Source: a bacterium BMS3Bbin03 (GTDB lineage: Bacteria > Zhuqueibacterota > JdFR-76 > BMS3Abin05). Taken from it: a DNA stretch of 50,904 nt. The stretch lies in assembly GCA_002898015.1 (NCBI GenBank), contig BDTM01000141.1:1-50904 (forward strand). Direction: 5' to 3'. The notes beneath the pieces are model-generated. The model saw nothing but the letters and a program-made list of their open reading frames with translations, was not told the origin of the DNA and ran no database searches. Below, piece after piece: positions 24,615 through 32,491 of this stretch. A program made the translations under genes and the position numbers. Numbering within the stretch: the first letter of the stretch is position 1; every line of letters starts with the position of its first letter.

Positions 24615-25442
24615 ATGGAAGATTTTCTTAAAAAATACAATGTACTTTGCGTAGACGATGAGAAAAATGTGCTTCGCGCGCTGCAGCGCAGTTTTCGGAA
24701 GGAAGATTTTAATGTTTACGCCGCGACAAAAGGGAAAGACGGTCTGGACATTCTGAAAAACTTTTCGGTGCAGCTTATTCTGGCCGATTTTCGAATGCCC
24801 GAGATGAACGGCGTACAATTCTTAAAACAGGCCAAACAGCTTCAGCCGGATGCCATTCGAATTTTGTTGAGTGGATATGCTTCCATCGATATGGTGACGA
24901 AAGCCGTTAATGAAGGCGGAATTTACAAACTGATTACAAAGCCCTGGAATGAAAGCGAGTTGAAACTGGAGGTGAATTTAGCGCTTAGCCATTGGAAATT
25001 GGTTCAGAGAAACCGGAAATTGAACAGGAGAGTCGAAGAGCAGGTTCTGGAACTCAAAAGTATGAACCGCCAATTGGAAGATATTGTCGATGAGCGCACA
25101 CGAGAAATTTTGATTAAAAATCAGGCATTGGAATTGTCGCATCAAATCCTGGATAATCTGCCGATAGCCGTGGTGGGGGTTGCCCTGGAACATTATGTGG
25201 TTTACCTCAATCAGGAAGCGGAAAAAACATTCGATTCACTGAACATCAGTCCGATCGGCAAAAAAGTCGAATCGATTTTCCCGGATGAAATCAATAAACT
25301 GATACTTAAAACGATTCAAGGTGAAAAATCGAAATTTCTGAAGAATTTTGAGTTTAAAGGGAAAATATTTCATATTTCGTCAAGAGTAATTAAAGATGAA
25401 TTTGCGGTTAGAGGCGTGACAGTGATGTTTAATGAAGTTTAG
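24615..25442 (+). CDS. Receiver-PAS response regulator
   Basis: A 275-residue regulator without an enzymatic output domain. The receiver (about 8-122) has the acidic pair in LCVDDEKN, the phosphoacceptor Asp58 in LADFRMPEMNG, the Ser of LLSGYAS and the KPW-type Lys in ITKPWNESE. A coiled coil (about 135-170) links it to a PAS-like fold starting HQILDNLPIAVVGVALEHYV. I chose the ATG at 24615; a GTG at 24606 in the same frame is nearly as good, with GAGGTGG upstream. The product may act as an adaptor in a relay with the nearby kinases. Confidence 0.87.
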   Translation: MEDFLKKYNVLCVDDEKNVLRALQRSFRKEDFNVYAATKGKDGLDILKNFSVQLILADFRMPEMNGVQFLKQAKQLQPDAIRILLSGYASIDMVTKAVNEGGIYKLITKPWNESELKLEVNLALSHWKLVQRNRKLNRRVEEQVLELKSMNRQLEDIVDERTREILIKNQALELSHQILDNLPIAVVGVALEHYVVYLNQEAEKTFDSLNISPIGKKVESIFPDEINKLILKTIQGEKSKFLKNFEFKGKIFHISSRVIKDEFAVRGVTVMFNEV

Positions 25443-25456
25443 CGGAGACCCTTAGA

Positions 25457-26746
25457 ATGCCGGCGCACAAAGTTTTGTTTGTCGATGATGAAGAAAATAT
25501 TCTGCGTTCATTGAAGCGTATTTTTCGGAAAGATGATATCGAAATATTAACGGCTCTGGGCGGCGCCGAAGGTCTGGAGCTCGCTAAAAAGCGGGACATT
25601 GCCGTCATTGTTTCCGATCAAAGGATGCCGCGCATGAGCGGAACAGAATTCCTGCATCAGGCAAAGCAGGTCTCGCCCGAATCCATCCGAATGGTTTTGA
25701 CCGGGTACGCCGACGTTAATGCCGCCATGGCGGCCATCAACGACGGTGAGGTGTTCCATTACATCACGAAACCCTGGAAAGAGGAGGATCTTAAGCGGAT
25801 CATCTGGGATGCGATTCAGAAATATGATTTGCTCCAGGAGAACAAACGGCTGCGGAATCTCATTGTAAAACAGAATAGTATTCTCAAAAGGCTCACCGAA
25901 GATCTGGAAGGTGAAGTCCTTCGAAAAAATCACGAGCTTTTGGAGAAAAATGAATCGCTTGAAAAATTAAACAACGAATTAAACGATAGTTTTTTTGAAA
26001 CCATTAAAGCCTTTTCCAGTCTGCTTGAAATGCGGGATTTTTATGTGGGAAGTCACTCGAAGCGGGTGGCTACTGCTTCCCGGTTTATTGCGCAGAGATT
26101 TGGCCTGAGTGAAAGCGAAGTCAAACGGATCGAAATGGCGGCCATTTTGCACGACGTCGGCAAAATGAGCATGCCCGATCTCATTTTGCAAAAAGTCCCT
26201 TCCCAGATGAGTAAAAACGATTTGCTGATTTATCAGAATCATCCTATCCTGGGTCAGGCGACTTTAATGACGATTAAAATTCTGGAGAATCTCGGGCAGA
26301 TTGTTCGGGGTCATCACGAACTATTTAACGGAAAAGGATTTCCGGACGGGTTGAAAGGGGAGAATATTCCGCTGGGCGCGCGAATTATTTCTGTTCCCAA
26401 CACGTATGATAATTTAATTTACCGCCGGAGTACCTATCGCAAGAGTTTTGAAAATGCGGCTGCAAAATATCTAAAGGGAAACCGGAATCTGGTTTTTCAG
26501 GGTAAAGTGGTGGATTATTTTCTGGAGTATTTACGCTATCAGGACGAGGCGGAGAAAAAAGCCACGGAAATGAAGATCGATGTGGCCGATGTGCGCGGCG
26601 GGATGGTTCTCACACGCGATATTTATACCGCAAAGGGGGTCATGCTGGCGGCCAAAGGTGAACGTTTAAAACAGTCCTATATTAATCGTATTCTGCAGTA
26701 TCACAAGATGGATCCGATTATCGAGGGAATTTATGTTCAAAGTTGA
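25457..26746 (+). CDS. Receiver-HD-GYP protein with changed signature residues
   Basis: HD-GYP proteins degrade cyclic di-GMP. This 429-residue protein has a receiver (about 4-118; Asp54 in VSDQRMPRMSG, KPW motif ITKPWKEED), a coiled coil (130-175) and an HD-GYP-like domain (about 185-360). His232 and Asp233 stand in ILHDVGKM, and HHE is present. But the GYP motif reads Gly294-Phe295-Pro296, and the usual ADxYD, with its metal-binding Asp, reads PNTYD, so Asn315 replaces the first Asp. The C-terminal part (about 375-429) resembles a small added beta domain. Activity may be reduced or lost. The next gene, a FlhB-like fragment, overlaps it by 14 bases. Confidence 0.9.
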   Translation: MPAHKVLFVDDEENILRSLKRIFRKDDIEILTALGGAEGLELAKKRDIAVIVSDQRMPRMSGTEFLHQAKQVSPESIRMVLTGYADVNAAMAAINDGEVFHYITKPWKEEDLKRIIWDAIQKYDLLQENKRLRNLIVKQNSILKRLTEDLEGEVLRKNHELLEKNESLEKLNNELNDSFFETIKAFSSLLEMRDFYVGSHSKRVATASRFIAQRFGLSESEVKRIEMAAILHDVGKMSMPDLILQKVPSQMSKNDLLIYQNHPILGQATLMTIKILENLGQIVRGHHELFNGKGFPDGLKGENIPLGARIISVPNTYDNLIYRRSTYRKSFENAAAKYLKGNRNLVFQGKVVDYFLEYLRYQDEAEKKATEMKIDVADVRGGMVLTRDIYTAKGVMLAAKGERLKQSYINRILQYHKMDPIIEGIYVQS

Positions 26747-27035
26747 AGAGCGGCGGACGAAAAGAAATCAACGGGAAGGCGCTGCAGCGCTTAAATACGC
26801 CCCCTTGTCAAATTCGGCCCCGCAGGTGGTTGCAAAAGGAAAGGGATTGCTGGCAGCTAAAATAATCGAAGAGGCCAAACACCACGAAATCCCGATTGTC
26901 ACGGACCAGCTTCTTTTTGATATTCTTTACCAATTAGAAATCGGCTCGGAAATTCCCGTAGAGATTTATGAACCGGTGGCAAAAATCCTGTCGTTTCTGT
27001 ACACCATGCATCAAAAATACAGAGAGATGGAATGA
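26733..27035 (+). CDS. FlhB C-terminal domain paralogue (YlqH/FlhX type)
   Basis: A 100-residue stand-alone copy of the cytoplasmic tail of FlhB, like Bacillus YlqH. Residues ~19-95 align with FlhB after the cleavage site: AALKYAPL (FlhB VALKYDSE), PQVVAKGKGLLAAKI (FlhB PRVLAKGSRKLALKI), IPIVTDQLLFDILYQLEIGSEIPVEIYEPVAKIL. There is no NPTH and no membrane part, so it corresponds to the released FlhB fragment. It might replace or compete with that fragment at the gate. The ATG at 26733 lies 14 bases inside the HD-GYP gene, with GAGGGA upstream, and its stop overlaps the next gene by 4 bases. Confidence 0.88.
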   Translation: MFKVEERRTKRNQREGAAALKYAPLSNSAPQVVAKGKGLLAAKIIEEAKHHEIPIVTDQLLFDILYQLEIGSEIPVEIYEPVAKILSFLYTMHQKYREME

Positions 27036-27493
27036 AATGCAGGACACGTCGTATGGATAAAACACTTTCGATGAAGATTGAATTTGGCGGAAATCCGGTA
27101 CTTTTAAAATTGATTCGTCTGTGTCTTTCTGAATTCGGGAAGGATTTCGGCTACAATCCCAATGACATTTATGATATCACGATTGCCGTGAATGAAATTT
27201 GTGCCAATATTATGGAACATGTGTACCGGTGGGATTCGAATTCAGAAATCGTTCTGAAAATTAAGGCAGACCCTGTAAAGATGGTCATCAGCATCCGGGA
27301 TTTTGGGGAAAAGAGCCTGCCGGCCGAATTTAAGTCCCGCGACCTGGATGATATGAGAGAAGGCGGGCTGGGTGTTTTTCTGGTGCATGAATTGATGGAT
27401 GAAATCCGTTATAATCAGAATCTAAAAGTCGGGAATGAGATTATCCTGACAAAATTCAGAAAAGAAAACGTGGAGAAAGCAAATGAAGTATGA
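27032..27493 (+). CDS. RsbW-like GHKL ATPase/serine kinase
   Basis: RsbW-like proteins are GHKL ATPases that bind a sigma factor or another target and phosphorylate a STAS partner. The 153-residue protein has a HATPase_c_2-type fold: N-box AVNEICANIMEHVYR, the G1-like VISIRDFGEKSLP and the G2-like EGGLGVFLVHELMDE. The start at 27032 overlaps the FlhB-like gene by 4 bases; ATG at 27053 (MDKTLSMKIEF) with AGGA upstream is also possible. The stop overlaps the STAS gene by 11 bases, matching a kinase-antagonist pair. Its target is unknown; FlgM/FliA, another sigma factor, or a nearby kinase are all possible. Confidence 0.9.
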   Translation: MKCRTRRMDKTLSMKIEFGGNPVLLKLIRLCLSEFGKDFGYNPNDIYDITIAVNEICANIMEHVYRWDSNSEIVLKIKADPVKMVISIRDFGEKSLPAEFKSRDLDDMREGGLGVFLVHELMDEIRYNQNLKVGNEIILTKFRKENVEKANEV

Positions 27494-27818
27494 TGTGACT
27501 CAAAAACACAATGTTACGGTAATTGCGCCTGAGGGCGAACTGGATGTTTCAAACGTGCCGGAGCTGCAGCAAGCATTTCATCAGATAGTAAACGACGGAA
27601 AAAACAAAGTTGTGTTTGATCTGAACAACGTCACATACATGGACAGCTCGGCTCTGGGTGTTTTGGTCTCCGGTTTAAAAGAATTGCGAAAAAACAACGG
27701 GACTCTGAAAATTGCCAATCTTTCCGGAAATGTTGAACGAATTTTTAAACTAACGCGCCTGATCAAGTTTTTTGAAACGTATGCATCAACCGATCAGGCT
27801 GTGATGGCCTTTAATTAG
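27483..27818 (+). CDS. STAS-domain anti-sigma factor antagonist (RsbV/SpoIIAA-like)
   Basis: A 111-residue STAS protein, the usual phosphorylation target of RsbW-like kinases. It has the fold's opening strand VTVIAPEGELDVSNVPEL, then VVFDLNNVTYMDSSALGVLV, in which Ser55, directly after Asp54, is the position phosphorylated in SpoIIAA. The rest (LKIANLSGNVERIFKLTRL) is typical. It overlaps the RsbW-like gene by 11 bases. It probably completes a partner switch in which the unphosphorylated form frees the target of the ATPase. Confidence 0.93.
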   Translation: MKYDVTQKHNVTVIAPEGELDVSNVPELQQAFHQIVNDGKNKVVFDLNNVTYMDSSALGVLVSGLKELRKNNGTLKIANLSGNVERIFKLTRLIKFFETYASTDQAVMAFN

Positions 27819-27843
27819 AGCCGGAGGAGAAGGAGGAAAGCAG

Positions 27844-28317
27844 ATGCAAGCCGTTTCGAAACGATTCGCAGAATATGAAGATGAGGAAAATCCTCTTCAG
27901 ATCGGTTTTTTACATGAAAAGTCTTTTTTTCATCAACTGGTGCGGGGCATTCGGGAGAAAATCGGGTTTCAATGGATTTCGCTCTATTGGGTGCAGAAGT
28001 CCGATTGTACGCTGCAGGAAGTCTCTTTGTTGGAGCATGGTTTTAATATGATCGACGGCGTTCAGTTTGAAAATGGGAACGGGCTGGCGGGCTGGGTGGC
28101 GAAATATCAGCGATCCATTGTCCTGAAGCATGTGCATCGCGGGCAGCGATTCAAAAGTAATCCGATTAAATCCTTTATGTGTGTGCCGATCATCCGGAAT
28201 GGGGATACCGCGTGGGTCGTCAATTTGGGGCATATTTCTCCGAATTTTTATTCGGACCACAGTTTAAAAAAATTAATCGCCTATTTTGATCAGTTTTTTA
28301 TGGAAAGGGTTTTTTAG
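27844..28317 (+). CDS. GAF-domain protein
   Basis: A 157-residue soluble protein consisting almost entirely of one GAF-like domain (about 25-150). It shows IGFQWISLYWV, NGNGLAGWVAKYQRSIVLKH, FMCVPIIRNGDTAWVVNLGH and a final helix. The GLAGWV motif and the SFMCVPI strand are characteristic of GAF domains that sense small molecules or bind partners. It has a good AGGAGGAAAG ribosome binding site. It lies directly before the kinase at 28318, with no gap, and could supply sensing for it or for the RsbW/STAS pair. Ligand unknown. Confidence 0.82.
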   Translation: MQAVSKRFAEYEDEENPLQIGFLHEKSFFHQLVRGIREKIGFQWISLYWVQKSDCTLQEVSLLEHGFNMIDGVQFENGNGLAGWVAKYQRSIVLKHVHRGQRFKSNPIKSFMCVPIIRNGDTAWVVNLGHISPNFYSDHSLKKLIAYFDQFFMERVF

Positions 28318-29394
28318 GTGGAAATGGAGCCCCGAAAAATCTTGCTGATTGATGACAATCCCGAGATTCACATGATGATGCGTATTATTCTCCGACAGAA
28401 CGGATTTCAAATGGTCTCTGCCTATAACGGTGAAGACGGCCTTGAAAAAATTCCGGAAGAAAATCCCGATTTAATCATTTTGGATTATATGATGCCAAAA
28501 GTGAGTGGAAAACAGGTTTTTGAAACATTCATTTCCGAGGAACGCTTTAAGGATTTTTGGCATATCCCCGTGTTAATGCTGACCGCACGCAGGGAAAATA
28601 AAATTCAAAAACAAAAATTACTGCAAAAAGGACTTTACGGCTATTTAACCAAACCTTTCGGGATGCGGGAGCTCGTCGAGATTATCGAGTCCTCTCTGGA
28701 GAAGGCTCAGGAATTTCATCAGCAGATGGATTTGTACAAAGTGACAAAAGAGGCCAAAGATTTCCTGGAAAAATTGATCGCTTCCATTCCCGATGCCATT
28801 TTTATCATCGATCAACAATACAAAGTGACCTATTTTAAAGGCTGTCATTCGAATATTCTGAAATATGACGGGGCTGATATTCTGAACAAGGATTTCAGGA
28901 AAATCATCTTTTCGGAAGACAACAAGCCGTTTAATCCTGCGTTCTGGGAAGGCGGCGTCGAAAATTTAAGAAAGGAAGCGTTTTTAATCAATTCCGAAGG
29001 GGAAAAAATCCCGGTTTACATTACGGTGACGAGTATGAAAAATCAGAATAATGAGCGAATCGGAAGCCTCATTGTGGCCACGGATATTTCCGATCTCAAA
29101 GAACTTCAGCAGGAGTTAATCAAACGGGAAAAACTGGCCGTCTTTATGGAAACAGCCATTGCCGTCAATCACGAAATCAACAATCCGTTGGCGCCCATTT
29201 TAGGAAACACGCAGATTTTACTGCGGGATCAGGATAAGTTGGATGCGCTTTCGGTAAAGCGGTTGAAAACCATCGAACGGAATGCACAGCGTATTTATAA
29301 AATTACACAGAAACTTCGTGAAATTAAAGAACCCGTGAGCACGGATTACGTGGGTGAAACCCGAATGCTCGATTTGAAGGAATCTGCAAAATAG
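28318..29394 (+). CDS. Receiver-PAS-HisKA protein lacking an ATPase domain
   Basis: A 358-residue protein with a receiver (about 6-120; Asp56 in IILDYMMPKVSG, Lys in LTKPFG), a PAS domain (about 150-255; KLIASIPDAIFIIDQQYKV to IVATDISDLKEL) and a HisKA helix pair with His285 in AVNHEINNPLAPI. The protein ends about 70 residues later, with no N-, G1-, F- or G2-box. The 203 bases before the next gene do not continue the domain. It therefore cannot phosphorylate itself in the normal way and may act as a phosphotransfer dimer or use an ATPase in trans. The start is GTG 28318, with AAAGGG 8 bases upstream, or ATG 28324. Confidence 0.88.
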   Translation: MEMEPRKILLIDDNPEIHMMMRIILRQNGFQMVSAYNGEDGLEKIPEENPDLIILDYMMPKVSGKQVFETFISEERFKDFWHIPVLMLTARRENKIQKQKLLQKGLYGYLTKPFGMRELVEIIESSLEKAQEFHQQMDLYKVTKEAKDFLEKLIASIPDAIFIIDQQYKVTYFKGCHSNILKYDGADILNKDFRKIIFSEDNKPFNPAFWEGGVENLRKEAFLINSEGEKIPVYITVTSMKNQNNERIGSLIVATDISDLKELQQELIKREKLAVFMETAIAVNHEINNPLAPILGNTQILLRDQDKLDALSVKRLKTIERNAQRIYKITQKLREIKEPVSTDYVGETRMLDLKESAK

Positions 29395-29524
29395 GAAAAA
29401 CAGACCCTTTTTGACCCGACATCACGGAAAAACTTTCCTACAGGTTTTTGAACTCATTTTAGACCCAATATTCTAAACATTTAATAAATAATTAGTAACG
29501 AGATTTCCCGCCTATAAATTATTT

Positions 29525-29540
29525 TGGCACATCCCTTGCT
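29525..29540 (+). promoter_or_regulatory. Sigma-54 promoter of the flgF-csrA operon
   Basis: TGGCAC-ATCCC-TTGCT matches the sigma-54 consensus at every position, with GG (29526-29527) and GC (29538-29539) separated by exactly 10 bases. Transcription would start near 29551, about 47 bases before flgF. It lies in a 203-base gap (29395-29597) that holds no gene; the AT-rich DNA upstream would suit an activator-binding site, but none is identifiable by eye. Confidence 0.88.
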
Positions 29541-29597
29541 TCAACTGATAGTGGAAATGAAATTACCATTGGAAATTCAAATTAAGGATTTTGCCGA

Positions 29598-30329
29598 ATG
29601 ATTCGTGGATTTTACATCTCAGCCGCCGGTTTACTGCCGAGGGATCTGGAAGAAGAGATCGTCGCCAATAATTTAGCCAATATAAACACCACGGGCTTTA
29701 AAAAAGATGCCGTTCATTTTAAGCGTGTTTTGGACGAGCGACTTGCGCTTGATTCCCTGCACGGCGGCGAGAGCGATACGGCCTCCGCGGAGGAGACGCT
29801 CATCAATTTTACACAGGGGGAATTACAGCCCACAGATGTGAAAACGAATTTGGCGATCGACGGGGACGGCTTTTTTGCCGTTCAGACACCCGATGGGCTG
29901 CGTTTTACCCGGGACGGCAATTTTAAACTCGATCTGGAAAATCAATTGGTGACGGGAAACGGCAATCCTGTGATGGGACAATCGGGTCCAATCCAGTTGT
30001 TTAAAGGGGATTTTGAAGTGAAAACAAATGGGGATATTTACCAAAACGGCAATTTAGTTGACCGGTTGGAAATTGTCACATTTCCGAAGCCACTGCCTCT
30101 GAGAAAAGCCGGCCAGGAGCTTTTTGTCCTCACGGTCCCCAATATTCGCCCGGTTGAATCGGAAAATTTTATTGTGCGCCAGGGATTTTTAGAGGGTTCC
30201 AATGTCAACGCCATCACCGAAATGGTGAAAATGATTATGATCGATAAAAATTTTCAGGCCGGTCAAAAAGCCATCCAGGCGCAGGATCAGACGCTTGAAA
30301 AATTAATTAATCAGACGGCACGTTATTAG
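29598..30329 (+). CDS. flgF: FlgF, proximal rod protein
   Basis: FlgF is part of the flagellar rod, between the proximal rod and FlgG. The 243-residue protein has the rod/hook opening MIRGFYISAAGLLPRDLEE with NNLANINTTGFKKDAV, and the internal IDGDGFFAV typical of these proteins. The C-terminal coiled coil (SNVNAITEMVKMIMIDKNF) has the family form NVN-I-EM rather than NVD-V-EM, which favours FlgF over FlgG. It is the first gene after the sigma-54 promoter, and flgG follows 12 bases later. Confidence 0.95.
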   Translation: MIRGFYISAAGLLPRDLEEEIVANNLANINTTGFKKDAVHFKRVLDERLALDSLHGGESDTASAEETLINFTQGELQPTDVKTNLAIDGDGFFAVQTPDGLRFTRDGNFKLDLENQLVTGNGNPVMGQSGPIQLFKGDFEVKTNGDIYQNGNLVDRLEIVTFPKPLPLRKAGQELFVLTVPNIRPVESENFIVRQGFLEGSNVNAITEMVKMIMIDKNFQAGQKAIQAQDQTLEKLINQTARY

Positions 30330-30341
30330 GAGGTATTTTAT

Positions 30342-31130
30342 ATGATTCGATCGCTTCGAACTGCAGCCACCGGCATGTACGGCGAAGAATTGGTTGTCGA
30401 TGTCATTTCAAACAATCTGGCCAACATAAACACAACCGGATTTAAAAAAAGCAAAGTGGAGTTTCAGGATTTGCTTTATCAGACCATCCAAAATCCCGGC
30501 GTCTCAAACACGGGGAATTCGGCGCCGACTTCCGAAATCCAGATCGGGCACGGCACAAAGGCGGTTTCCGTGCTGAAAATATTTTCTCAGGGCGATGTAA
30601 GTCCCACCACCAATCCGCTTGATCTGGCGATTGACGGGGAGGGGTTTTTTAAATTACAGATGCCCGACGGCCGCATCACGTACACCCGGGACGGCACCTT
30701 TAAGATTTCTGCGGACGGGCGGCTGGTCACATCCGACGGGTATCTTCTGGATCCTGGGATTTCACTTCCGGAAAACACCAGCGGGATTAATATCAGCTCG
30801 GACGGCGTCATCAGTGCAAAAGTGGTCGGCGAAACCGAACCGGAAATTGTCGGTCAATTGGAATTGGCGAAATTTGTGAACCCGGCGGGTCTTAAAAACA
30901 TCGGCCGCAACCTTTTTGAGGAGACCGCCGCTTCGGGTCAGCCGCTTTTCGGCACACCGGACAATGACGGTTTCGGACGTGTGATGCAGGGATATGTCGA
31001 ATTGTCGAATGTGGACGTGGTTCAGGAGATGGTCAATATGATTATCGCCCAGCGGGCTTACGAAATTAATTCAAAGGCAATTAAGACGTCTGAAGAAATG
31101 CTGGCGATGGCGAATAATTTAAAACGATAA
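30342..31130 (+). CDS. flgG: FlgG, distal rod protein
   Basis: FlgG builds the distal rod that crosses the P and L rings. The 262-residue protein has the diagnostic MIRSLRTAATGMYGEELVVD, SNNLANINTTGFKKSKVEF and IQIGHGTKAVSV, and ends with SNVDVVQEMVNMIIAQRAYE and INSKAIKTSEEML. These match FlgG closely in sequence and length (about 260). A strong TAGGAGG ribosome binding site lies 7 bases before the ATG. Confidence 0.97.
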   Translation: MIRSLRTAATGMYGEELVVDVISNNLANINTTGFKKSKVEFQDLLYQTIQNPGVSNTGNSAPTSEIQIGHGTKAVSVLKIFSQGDVSPTTNPLDLAIDGEGFFKLQMPDGRITYTRDGTFKISADGRLVTSDGYLLDPGISLPENTSGINISSDGVISAKVVGETEPEIVGQLELAKFVNPAGLKNIGRNLFEETAASGQPLFGTPDNDGFGRVMQGYVELSNVDVVQEMVNMIIAQRAYEINSKAIKTSEEMLAMANNLKR

Positions 31131-31146
31131 ATGAAAAGGTGAGGCA

Positions 31147-31908
31147 ATGAGACGCACGGGAATTTTTATGGCGATCGTCCTGTCGCTTGCGGTACTATGG
31201 GCAACCGGGGTTCAGGCGCAGGAAGAGGGGGGCTATGCCGATGTCATTCTATCCAAAAGGGGAAATCCGGTGACGCTGAGTACCAAGATTTTGCGCGACC
31301 GGATTGAAATGTTCGTGCTGAATAATTACAAAGAGAACCACGATAAAATCGAGGTGGAATGCCGGAATATTCCGGCGGATATCCTGGTTCGCGGCAGCGA
31401 TTGGGACGTCAAGGTTAATCCGGAATACAGCCCCATCAAAAACGGCAGCAACCTTTTAAATGTCACCGTTTACTCATTGGATGGTGTGTACAAGGAATTT
31501 AGCACGGTGGTTCGTGTGCGGCCCTTCGACGACGTGATTGTCGCCAGGCGCATGTTGGACCGTCACCAGAAAATAACGGAGGACGATATTGGGTCGCAGC
31601 GGGTGGAAACCACAAAATTTAACCGGCATTTCTTCCGCCGGGACGACGCCATTATCGGTTACCGGACCAAACAGATCATCCAGAAGGGGAAAGTGATTTT
31701 TGCGAGCATGGTCGAATTGCCGCCTGTCATCAAGCGGGGTGATGTGGTGAAAATTGAAATTATCCTGAAAAATGTGGAGGTCACGGCTCTGGGGCAGGCG
31801 CTGGAAGACGGCCGCCTGGGGGACACCATCAATGTGAAAAATATTTCATCGGGAAAACGGCTTCAGGCCAGAGTCGTCGATGAAAAAACAGTCAAAGTTT
31901 TGCTCTGA
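31147..31908 (+). CDS. flgA: FlgA, P-ring assembly chaperone
   Basis: FlgA is a periplasmic chaperone for FlgI during P-ring building. The 253-residue protein has an N-terminal signal peptide (about 1-25, ending VQAQ) and a C-terminal SAF domain. That domain includes VIVARRMLDRHQKITEDDI and the conserved VIKRGDVVKIEIILKNVEV, followed by GQALEDGRLGDTINVKN, the usual ending. Together with flgH and flgI it shows that the organism has an outer membrane. The next frame begins shortly after the stop. Confidence 0.95.
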   Translation: MRRTGIFMAIVLSLAVLWATGVQAQEEGGYADVILSKRGNPVTLSTKILRDRIEMFVLNNYKENHDKIEVECRNIPADILVRGSDWDVKVNPEYSPIKNGSNLLNVTVYSLDGVYKEFSTVVRVRPFDDVIVARRMLDRHQKITEDDIGSQRVETTKFNRHFFRRDDAIIGYRTKQIIQKGKVIFASMVELPPVIKRGDVVKIEIILKNVEVTALGQALEDGRLGDTINVKNISSGKRLQARVVDEKTVKVLL

Positions 31909-31921
31909 GAGGTTTCTTTTC

Positions 31922-32491
31922 ATGATGAAAAAATGCTTGATCCTCGGCACGGCGTTTGTTTTTGCATTTCTTCCGGCTGAAAAATTGCAGGCGCAGTCTT
32001 TGTTTGCCGATTACAAAGCCCACGGCGTGGGAGATATCGTCACGATTTACATCGTGGAATTTTCAACGGCCAGCAATTCGGCGTCTTCAAAAACCGACAA
32101 CAGCAACAAGGCGGGCCTGCAATCCGGCGGCGGGAGCGGCGCATTGAAATTTCTGCCTCTTTTTGGTGCGGATCTTTCGTACGGAAATTCATTCGACGGC
32201 AAAGGCGAAACCAGTCAACGGGGGCAGTTGAAAGCAAAATTAAGCGCGAAAATCGTGGAAGAATCCCCGAACGGCACCTTAAAAATTCAGGGCAAAAAAA
32301 TCGTGCAAATCAACGGTGATAAACAAATTACGGTGCTGACCGGCTGGATCCGCCCCGAAGACATTTCAACAGATAATATCGTCTATTCCTACGCGATTGC
32401 GGATGCGCAGATTTCCTACCAGGGGAAAGGCGTTGTGAACGCCGCACAAAAACCGGGCTGGATTACGAAACTAATTAATTGGGTGTTTTGA
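31922..32491 (+). CDS. flgH: FlgH, L-ring protein
   Basis: FlgH forms the L ring in the outer membrane. The 189-residue protein shows the core sequence SLFADYKAHGVGDIVTIYIV, TLKIQGKKIVQINGDKQITV and LTGWIRPEDISTDNIVYS, all diagnostic. The N-terminus is a signal peptide ending in LQAQS, with no lipobox cysteine at the cleavage point; the only Cys (residue 5) lies before the hydrophobic stretch. Most FlgH proteins are lipoproteins, so this one seems to be anchored differently. The start is the double ATG at 31922, preceded by GAGAGG; an upstream frame overlaps flgA. Its stop overlaps flgI by one base. Confidence 0.94.
   Translation: MMKKCLILGTAFVFAFLPAEKLQAQSLFADYKAHGVGDIVTIYIVEFSTASNSASSKTDNSNKAGLQSGGGSGALKFLPLFGADLSYGNSFDGKGETSQRGQLKAKLSAKIVEESPNGTLKIQGKKIVQINGDKQITVLTGWIRPEDISTDNIVYSYAIADAQISYQGKGVVNAAQKPGWITKLINWVF

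Noticed and set aside
29395..29524. Remnant of the missing ATPase domain after the HisKA gene
   Set aside because: The three + frames of this stretch contain early stops and no N- or G-box remnants, and the region is AT-rich promoter DNA.
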